Below are positions 6,568 to 11,745 of a stretch of 11,745 nucleotides of DNA, in pieces; the first letter of the stretch is position 1, and the number at the start of each line of letters is the position of its first letter. The notes under the pieces were generated by a model. The model was given only the letters and a program-made list of their open reading frames with translations. It was not told the DNA's origin and made no database searches. The stretch is from Chloroflexota bacterium (lineage in GTDB: Bacteria > Chloroflexota > Limnocylindria > Limnocylindrales > CSP1-4): the NCBI GenBank assembly GCA_016200675.1, contig JACQEH010000020.1:1-11745 (forward strand), written 5' to 3'. The position numbers and the translations under genes were made by a program.

Positions 6568-8823
6568 ATGGTCGCTCCCGGAACCCCCACCGAAACGCCC
6601 CCGGACGATCGCGTCCCGGCCCGCCCGCGCCGGGGCGGCAGCCGCGCCCTGACCCGAGGCAGTGGCACGGCCAGGATCCCGTCGGTGGAGACCCTGACCG
6701 CCCGGCTCCTGGCCGCGACCCGCGTCCACTACCCGCAGGCGGACCTGTCCGGGATCGAGGACGCCGTGGCGATGGCGGTCGAGGCCCACGGCAGCCAGTT
6801 GCGGGCGTCGGGCGAGCCCTACGTGACCCACCCGATCGCGGCCGCCGAGATCCTCGCCGAGCTCGGCCTCGATCCGGTGGCCATCATGGCCGGGGTCCTC
6901 CACGACGTCCCGGAGGACACCGAGTACGCGCTGGCCGACATCGAGGAGCGCTTCGGCCAGGAAGTCGCCCACCTCGTGGACGGGGTCACCAAGCTCGGAA
7001 AGTTCAGCACGATGAGCCACGAGCAGCAGCAGGCCGAGAACATCCGGAAGATGTTCCTGGCCATGGCCCAGGACATCAGGGTCGTGCTCATCAAGCTCGC
7101 CGATCGCCTCCACAACATGCGGACGCTGCAGGCCCTGCCCATGGAGAAGCAGCTCCGGATCGCCCGCCAGACCCTGGAGATCTACGCCCCGCTGGCCGAG
7201 CGCCTGGGGATCTGGCAGGTCAAGTGGGAGCTCGAGGACCTGGCCTTCAAGGTCCTGGAGCCGGAGCGCTTCCGGGAGCTGGCCAAGCTGCTCGACACCC
7301 GCCGCAAGGGCCGCGAGGGCTACATCGAGCGAGCGATCGCCGAGCTGGAGCCGCGGCTCGCCGCGGCCGGCATCAGCGCCGACCTCCAGGGCCGCCCGAA
7401 GCACATCTTCTCCATCTGGCGAAAGATGCAGCGCAAGAGCGCGGAGTTCGGCGAGATCTACGACGTCTACGCCATCCGGATCCTCGTCGACGAGCTCAGG
7501 GACTGCTACGCGGCGCTCGGCATCGTGCACGCCCTGTGGCGCCCCATCCCCGGCCAGTTCGACGACTACATCGCGGTCCCCAAGAACAACCTCTACCAGT
7601 CCCTCCACACGGCGGTCATCGCCCTCGACGGGAAGCCCCTCGAGATCCAGATCCGGACCCACGCCATGCACCAGGTCAGCGAGGTCGGCATCGCCGCCCA
7701 CTGGCGCTACAAGGAGGGCTCCAAGTCCGATCGCGACTACGACGCCAAGCTGGCCTGGCTCCGCCAGCTCATGGACTGGCAGCGCGACGTCGCCGACGCC
7801 ACCGAGTTCGTCGAGGGCATCAAGCTCGACATCTTCCAGGACCAGGTCTTCGTCTTCACGCCGAAGGGCGAGATCAAGGACCTCCCGGCCGGCGCGACGC
7901 CGCTCGACTTCGCCTACCGCATCCACACCGACGTCGGCCACCGGACGATCGGGGCCAAGGTCAACAACCGCCTGGTGCCCCTGGACTACCGGCTCAAGAA
8001 CGGCGACATCGTCGAGATCGTGACGACGAAGGCCGAGCACGGCCCATCGCGCGACTGGCTGAACCTCGTCCGGACGAGTCACGCCCGGGAGAAGATCCGG
8101 CAATGGTTCAAGCGCCAGGAGCGGGACGAGAACATCGTCCACGGGCGCGAATCGCTGGAGCGGGAGCTGCGCCGCCTGGCCCGGACCTCGATCGGGGCCC
8201 TCGGCCAGGACCGGCTCACCGAGGTCGCCCGGCTCTTCAACCATGACGACCTGGACGACTTCCTGGCCGCCATCGGCTATGGCGCGGTCAGCGCCCAATC
8301 GGTGGTCATGCGCCTCGGCGTCGTCGACGACTCGCAGCTCCAGCTGCCAACCGTCGCGCCGTCCATCCAGCCGGCCAAGGCCGGCGGCGTCCGGGTCAAG
8401 GGGGTGGGGGACCTCCTGGTCCGCTTCGCCAAGTGCTGCCATCCCATCCCGGGCGACCCGATCCAGGGCTTCATCACCCGCGGCAAGGGCGTCACCGTCC
8501 ATCTCCGCTCGTGCCCGACGGTCATCAACGAGCGGGAGGTGAGCCGCCTCATCGAGGTCGAATGGGAGGCCGCGCCGGCGCAGACCTACCCGATCGCCAT
8601 CCGGGTCGAGGCCTACGATCGGACGGGCCTCCTGTCTGACATCACCCAGGTCGTGGCCGAGGCCAAGGTCAACATCGTGGCCGCCAACGTCACGATCGGG
8701 CCTGATCACGTGGCCGTCGTGCGAGCGACGCTGCAGGTGGCCTCCGTGAGCCAGCTGGCCCGGGTTCTCGGGCGGATCGAGCAGCTCAAGGACGTGATCA
8801 GCGCCTCGCGCGACCTCGCCTGA
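6568..8823 (+). CDS. rel: Bifunctional RelA/SpoT homolog: (p)ppGpp synthetase and hydrolase
   Basis: 751 residues, normal for a long RSH enzyme that makes and degrades the stringent-response alarmone (p)ppGpp. Domains in order: HD hydrolase (about 60-210) with His88 (THPI), His112-Asp113 and Glu116-Asp117 (HDVPEDT), and Asp179 (KLADRLHN), all kept, so hydrolysis is expected. Synthetase (about 270-400) with GRPKHIFSIWRKM (275-287), Asp299 (YDVYAIRI), NLYQSLHT, and Glu359 (LEIQIRT), so synthesis is also expected. TGS domain (425-487, DQVFVFTPKG to VEIVTT), helical region, zinc-finger domain with Cys623-Cys624, His645 and Cys649 (AKCCHPI, HLRSC), and a C-terminal ACT domain from about 674. The C-terminal half senses uncharged tRNA on ribosomes. 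About 40 Pro/Arg-rich residues precede the first family-like segment; the ATG at 6568 is supported by the TAGACT box. It is followed by hisS after 70 nt. Confidence 0.97.
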   Translation: MVAPGTPTETPPDDRVPARPRRGGSRALTRGSGTARIPSVETLTARLLAATRVHYPQADLSGIEDAVAMAVEAHGSQLRASGEPYVTHPIAAAEILAELGLDPVAIMAGVLHDVPEDTEYALADIEERFGQEVAHLVDGVTKLGKFSTMSHEQQQAENIRKMFLAMAQDIRVVLIKLADRLHNMRTLQALPMEKQLRIARQTLEIYAPLAERLGIWQVKWELEDLAFKVLEPERFRELAKLLDTRRKGREGYIERAIAELEPRLAAAGISADLQGRPKHIFSIWRKMQRKSAEFGEIYDVYAIRILVDELRDCYAALGIVHALWRPIPGQFDDYIAVPKNNLYQSLHTAVIALDGKPLEIQIRTHAMHQVSEVGIAAHWRYKEGSKSDRDYDAKLAWLRQLMDWQRDVADATEFVEGIKLDIFQDQVFVFTPKGEIKDLPAGATPLDFAYRIHTDVGHRTIGAKVNNRLVPLDYRLKNGDIVEIVTTKAEHGPSRDWLNLVRTSHAREKIRQWFKRQERDENIVHGRESLERELRRLARTSIGALGQDRLTEVARLFNHDDLDDFLAAIGYGAVSAQSVVMRLGVVDDSQLQLPTVAPSIQPAKAGGVRVKGVGDLLVRFAKCCHPIPGDPIQGFITRGKGVTVHLRSCPTVINEREVSRLIEVEWEAAPAQTYPIAIRVEAYDRTGLLSDITQVVAEAKVNIVAANVTIGPDHVAVVRATLQVASVSQLARVLGRIEQLKDVISASRDLA

Positions 8824-8846
8824 CCGCCCGCCCGAGCCGCCGCCCG

Positions 8847-8868
8847 CCGGGCCGGTTCCTCGGCCCGG
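8847..8868 (+). terminator. Hairpin in the rel-hisS gap
   Basis: Perfect 8-bp stem, ccgggccg (8847-8854) pairing with cggcccgg (8861-8868), with the 6-nt loop gttcct, 24 nt after the rel stop. There is no T-run after it, so it is not a classic intrinsic terminator; GC-rich hairpins without U-tracts are common as 3' ends in high-GC bacteria. The hisS -10 box follows 12 nt later, which fits an end of the rel transcript before a new start. Confidence 0.4.
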
Positions 8869-8877
8869 GCACGTCGC

Positions 8878-8893
8878 CGGTAGACTGCGGACG
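8878..8893 (+). promoter_or_regulatory. Probable -10 box of a leaderless promoter before hisS
   Basis: TAGACT at 8881-8886, again exactly 7 nt before the start codon (ATG 8894), inside the same 12-nt block cggtagactgcg (8878-8889) found before rel. No Shine-Dalgarno sequence precedes the ATG. No clear -35 box is seen at 16-19 nt spacing, where the terminator-like hairpin lies instead. Confidence 0.55.
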
Positions 8894-10198
8894 ATGCCGA
8901 CCTTTCGCGCTCCCCGCGGCACGCGCGACCTCCTGCCCGCGGACGCTGCCCGCTTTCAGGGCCTGATCGCCATCGCCCGGGACCTCACCGATCGCTATGG
9001 CTACCGGCCGATCGAGACGCCCGTCTTCGAGCAGGCCGCCGTCTTCGAGCGTGGCATCGGCGAGGTCACCGACGTCGTCGAGAAGGAGCTCTTCCGGATT
9101 GCGCCGCGGACCGACGAGGCGGAAGCCTGGGCCCTCCGCCCCGAGCCCACCGCCGGCATCGTCCGGGCCTGGGTCCAGCACGGGATGCAGACGTGGCCCC
9201 AGCCGGTCCGCCTGACGACGATCGGCCCGATGTTCCGCTACGACCGGCCGCAGGCGGGCCGCTACCGGCAGTTCTGGCAGTTCGATGTCGAGGCCCTCGG
9301 CGACCCCGGCCCGGCGATCGACGCCGAGATCATCGAGCTCGGCCACCGCTTCTACGGGCGAGCGGGCGTCGCCGGGGTCGAGGTGCACCTCAACTCGATC
9401 GGGGATGCCGCCTGCCGGCCGTCCTACCTGGCCGCGCTCGTCGACTTCTACCGCGAGCGAGCGGGAGCCGTTCCCGGCCCCGCGCGAGCGCGCCTCGAGC
9501 GCAACCCCCTGCGCCTCCTCGACTCGAAGGATCCGACGATGGTCGCCATCAACGCAGGGGCGCCGCGGATCGTCGACCACCTCTGCGCCGCCTGCGCGGC
9601 GCACTTCGCGGCCGTCCGGGCCCACCTCGACGCCGTCCACGTCCCGTACCGCCTGGAACCCGGCCTCGTCCGCGGCCTCGACTACTACTCGCGAACCGCC
9701 TTCGAGTACTACGTCACCGCCCGCGAGGGCCAGCAGCAGGCCCTCGGTGGCGGCGGGCGCTACGACGGACTCGTCGAGCTCCTCGGCGGACGGCCGGCGC
9801 CGGGCATCGGCTTCGGGCTCGGCCTGGATCGGGTGGCCCTCGTCCTGGAGGAGCAGGGGATGGCGGACGACGCCGGCCCGGGGGTCCCGGCACCCGACGT
9901 CGTGGTCGTCTCGGCCGACCCGGCCGACACCATCGCGCGCTTCGTCGTGGCCACGCGGTTGCGCGGCGCGGGCCTGGCGGCCCAGCCTGACCTCGGCCAG
10001 CGCAAGCTCGGCCGGCAGCTCGAGGCGGCGGCTCGCGATGGAGCGCACTTCGCCGTGATCCTCGGCGACGAGCTCGCGGGCGGTCACGTCCAGGTGCGCG
10101 ACCTGAAGGCCGGCAGCCAGCGCCTCGTCGCGGTCGACGATCTCGCCCGCGAACTTGGGCGGGCGGTCGCGTCCCACCGCCACGGCACCGGCGAGTAG
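8894..10198 (+). CDS. hisS: Histidyl-tRNA synthetase (class II)
   Basis: 434 residues, full length for bacterial HisRS, which charges tRNA-His in the cytoplasm. The start FRAPRGTRDLLP is a typical N-terminus. Class II core: RPEPTAGIVRA (82-92), motif 2 GPMFRYDRPQAGRYRQF (111-127), the HisRS-specific histidine-binding stretch RGLDYYSRTAFEY with the catalytic Arg260, the Gly-rich GGGGRYDGL, and motif 3 GIGFGLGLDRV (304-314). The anticodon-binding domain covers roughly 335-425 (PDVVVVSADP, GQRKLGRQL, VQVRDL). RPEPT differs from the common RPEGT at one residue next to the conserved Glu84, probably a lineage variant. It sits 70 nt after rel and 130 nt before aspS. ATG 8894 is fixed by the family N-terminus and by the TAGACT box. 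Confidence 0.97.
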   Translation: MPTFRAPRGTRDLLPADAARFQGLIAIARDLTDRYGYRPIETPVFEQAAVFERGIGEVTDVVEKELFRIAPRTDEAEAWALRPEPTAGIVRAWVQHGMQTWPQPVRLTTIGPMFRYDRPQAGRYRQFWQFDVEALGDPGPAIDAEIIELGHRFYGRAGVAGVEVHLNSIGDAACRPSYLAALVDFYRERAGAVPGPARARLERNPLRLLDSKDPTMVAINAGAPRIVDHLCAACAAHFAAVRAHLDAVHVPYRLEPGLVRGLDYYSRTAFEYYVTAREGQQQALGGGGRYDGLVELLGGRPAPGIGFGLGLDRVALVLEEQGMADDAGPGVPAPDVVVVSADPADTIARFVVATRLRGAGLAAQPDLGQRKLGRQLEAAARDGAHFAVILGDELAGGHVQVRDLKAGSQRLVAVDDLARELGRAVASHRHGTGE

Positions 10199-10225
10199 AC
10201 GCTCCCTCCCCGGCACTCTCTGGGG

Positions 10226-10250
10226 CGGCACCTCGGCTCCGAGGTCGCCG
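10226..10250 (+). terminator. Strong hairpin after hisS, possible terminator
   Basis: A 10-bp stem, cggcacctcg (10226-10235) with cgaggt-c-gccg (10240-10250), tetraloop gctc and one bulged C. It starts 27 nt after the hisS stop. No T-run follows, so termination would have to be of the U-less or Rho-assisted type. The second hairpin overlaps its right arm by two bases, so alternative folding is possible. Confidence 0.4.
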
Positions 10251-10312
10251 GCCATGACGGCCGTCTGGGCGTGGGCTCCGCTCGCCGAGCCCGCCTTCGA
10301 GCGTCCGGCGGC

Positions 10313-10318
10313 TACCAT
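10313..10318 (+). promoter_or_regulatory. Possible -10 box before aspS
   Basis: TACCAT fits the TANNNT pattern but ends 10 nt before ATG 10329, three more than in rel and hisS, so the mRNA would be leaderless or have only a few leader bases. The surrounding bases do not match the rel/hisS block and no -35 is visible. Weaker case than the other two. Confidence 0.35.
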
Positions 10319-10328
10319 TGGCCTCGCA

Positions 10329-11745
10329 ATGACGACCCCCTCGGCTGACCTCGCGACGCCCTATCGCAGCCACACCTGCGGCGCCCTCCGCGCCGACGAT
10401 GCGGGCTCCCACGCTCGCCTTGCCGGCTGGGTCCATCGCCGGCGCGACCACGGTCAGCTCATCTTCCTCGACCTCCGCGATCGCCACGGGATCACCCAGG
10501 TGGTCATCGACCGGGCCGACGCCCCGACGGCCCATGCGGCTGCGTCCAGGATCCGGCCGGAGTTCGTCGTGAGCGTCGAGGGCAGCGTCGCCAGGCGCCT
10601 GCCGGGCACCGAGAATGCGCGCCTGCCGACGGGCGAGATCGAGCTCCAGGCCACGGCCGTGGCCATTCTCAACGAGGCGAAGACGCCGCCCTTCTACATC
10701 AACGAGCCGGACGCCCCGGTCGACGAGATGCTCCGCCTCAAGTACCGCTACCTCGACATCCGGCGGGAGCCGATGCAGGAGCGGCTCCTCCTCCGGAGCC
10801 GGCTAGTGCAGGCCATCCGGGAGGTCCACCACGCCAGCGGCTTCGTCGAGATCGAGACGCCCAACCTGATCAAGTCGACGCCCGAGGGCGCCCGCGACTT
10901 CATCGTCCCGTCCCGCCTCCAGACGGGCATGGTCTACGCCCTGCCGCAGAGCCCCCAGCAGTTGAAGCAGCTCCTGATGGTCGCCGGCGTCGACCGCTAC
11001 TTCCAGATCGCCCGCTGCTTCCGGGACGAGGACCTGCGCGGCGACCGCCAGCCGGAGTTCACCCAGCTCGACCTCGAGATGAGCTTCGTCGACGAGGCCG
11101 CGGTCATGGACTTCGTGGAGCGGATGGCGATCGAAGTCAGCCGCATCGTGACGCCTCAGCGGCGGCTTCTCGCGACGCCCTTCCCGCGCTACACCTACGA
11201 GGAGGCCATGGAACGGTTCGGCTCCGACAAGCCGGACCTTCGCTTCGGGATGGAGCTGGTCGACCTTGCTCCCGACCTCAGGGGTCCGGACGGCACGCCG
11301 GCCTCGGGCTTCCGCGTCTTCGACGAAGTCCTGGCGGGCGGCGGCCGGGTCAAGGCCATCAGCGTGTCCGGGCTCGGGGACGCACCGCGCTCCCGGATCG
11401 ACGAGCTGACCGAGACAGCGAAGCGGTTCGGAGCGAAGGGTCTCGCGCACCTGGCCGTCGGGGCTGCGGGGGCGGCTAAGGGACCGATCGTCAAGTTCAT
11501 CGGCGACGACCTCGCGGCGCGGCTCTGCACCCGGGCCGGGGCACACCCGGGCGACCTGGTGCTCATCGTGGCCGATGCCGCCGCCGTCACGAACGACGTC
11601 CTCGGCCGGTTGCGCGCCGAGCTCGGCGTCCGCCTCGGCCTGGCGGATCCGGGCGTCCTCGCCTACGGCTGGGTTCACCGCTTCCCGATGTACCACTGGG
11701 ACGTCGAGGGTGGGCGGTGGGACGCGACCCACAACCCGTTCAGCG
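10329..11745 (+). CDS. aspS: Aspartyl-tRNA synthetase, bacterial type (3' cut by window end)
   Basis: The first 472 residues of an expected ~590; the frame is open to the window end. AspRS charges tRNA with Asp. Domains: N-terminal OB-fold anticodon-binding domain (about 12-115, SHTCGALR, GWVHRRRDHGQLIFLDLRDR), then the class II core with motif 1 (EIETPNLIKSTPEGARDF), QSPQQLKQLLM, and motif 2 FRDEDLRGDRQPEFTQLD with Arg232, then the bacterial GAD insertion domain (about 300-430). The end ATHNPFS corresponds to the conserved ATHHPF segment. Motif 3 lies outside. His41 (RRRDHG) and Gly93 (LPGTEN) match the non-discriminating type of bacterial AspRS, which also charges tRNA-Asn; discriminating enzymes such as E. 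coli have Leu and Lys there. Start ATG 10329 gives about 11 residues before the usual N-terminus. An in-frame ATG at 10254 is less likely because a -10 box lies between. Confidence 0.95.
   Translation, partial: MTTPSADLATPYRSHTCGALRADDAGSHARLAGWVHRRRDHGQLIFLDLRDRHGITQVVIDRADAPTAHAAASRIRPEFVVSVEGSVARRLPGTENARLPTGEIELQATAVAILNEAKTPPFYINEPDAPVDEMLRLKYRYLDIRREPMQERLLLRSRLVQAIREVHHASGFVEIETPNLIKSTPEGARDFIVPSRLQTGMVYALPQSPQQLKQLLMVAGVDRYFQIARCFRDEDLRGDRQPEFTQLDLEMSFVDEAAVMDFVERMAIEVSRIVTPQRRLLATPFPRYTYEEAMERFGSDKPDLRFGMELVDLAPDLRGPDGTPASGFRVFDEVLAGGGRVKAISVSGLGDAPRSRIDELTETAKRFGAKGLAHLAVGAAGAAKGPIVKFIGDDLAARLCTRAGAHPGDLVLIVADAAAVTNDVLGRLRAELGVRLGLADPGVLAYGWVHRFPMYHWDVEGGRWDATHNPFS

Larger units (their letters stand above)
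10199..10328 (+). other. hisS-aspS intergenic region with several hairpins
   Basis: 130 nt without an independent gene. Three GC-rich hairpins are readable: 10226-10250, 10249-10263 (stem cggcc/ggccg with loop atgac, sharing two bases with the first) and 10273-10292 (gggctc/gagccc with an 8-nt loop). The first is the best candidate for the end of the hisS transcript. The third lies just before the putative aspS -10 box. An ATG at 10254 is in frame with aspS and open throughout, so a 25-residue longer AspRS is formally possible but has no family support. Confidence 0.5.

Noticed and set aside
6367..8922. Very long open frame (851 codons) on the - strand opposite rel
   Set aside because: It is an antisense shadow caused by GC-rich codon use; the + strand encodes an unmistakable RSH protein with all motifs, and the antisense product is a low-complexity charged protein without recognisable domains.
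10222..10250. T-box-like sequence GGGGCGGCACC followed by a hairpin, before aspS
   Set aside because: It resembles GGGTGGNACC with one change, but only 23 nt separate it from the hisS stop, leaving no room for a specifier stem, and the putative aspS -10 box lies downstream of it.
8798..10318. Long - strand frame (506 codons) opposite hisS
   Set aside because: Shadow of a complete HisRS; no motifs of its own.
10254..10328. Short ORF as an attenuation leader peptide before aspS
   Set aside because: It has no stop before aspS but runs into it in frame, and shows no run of Asp or His codons.

Overview
The window is very GC-rich, and third codon positions are almost all G or C. All genes lie on the + strand and are packed tightly. 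Housekeeping gene content, a topA-xer pair, a rel-hisS-aspS group, FemX-type cell-wall transferases and TANNNT boxes directly before start codons fit a high-GC Chloroflexota-like bacterium (for example the Limnocylindria/Ellin6529 type). This placement is an impression from protein style, not a proof. No mobile elements, CRISPR arrays, tRNAs or rRNAs were seen.

Region 1 (1-6546) is one apparent operon: the 3' end of topA (DNA topoisomerase I), a Xer tyrosine recombinase, the lipid II flippase murJ, two adjacent FemX-like peptidoglycan bridge transferases, and murE. Every junction is a 4-nt GTGA or ATGA stop/start overlap. The last four genes form a peptidoglycan precursor module. MurE attaches the third stem-peptide residue, FemX enzymes would add bridge residues to that stem, and MurJ moves the finished lipid II across the membrane. 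The murE copy is broken as given. After the DYAHTPASL segment about 80-90 codons are missing, including the region of the amino-acid-selecting DNPR-type motif, and the true C-terminus continues in another frame.

Region 2 (6555-11745) holds rel (a bifunctional RSH-type ppGpp enzyme), hisS and aspS (cut by the window end). The rel-hisS-aspS order is also known from Firmicutes and joins the sensor of uncharged tRNA with two tRNA-charging enzymes. rel and hisS each start exactly 7 nt after a TAGACT box inside a shared 12-nt block, which looks like promoters for leaderless mRNAs. aspS has a similar but more distant TACCAT box. AspRS carries His and Gly at the two positions linked to non-discriminating enzymes, suggesting that Asn-tRNA is made by the transamidation route.

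The window looks mainly like ordinary core genome. The points most worth a second look are the internal murE deletion, the leaderless promoter pair, the fused topA-to-murE gene string with tandem FemX genes, and the non-discriminating AspRS signature. I see no clear evidence for a wholly new system.
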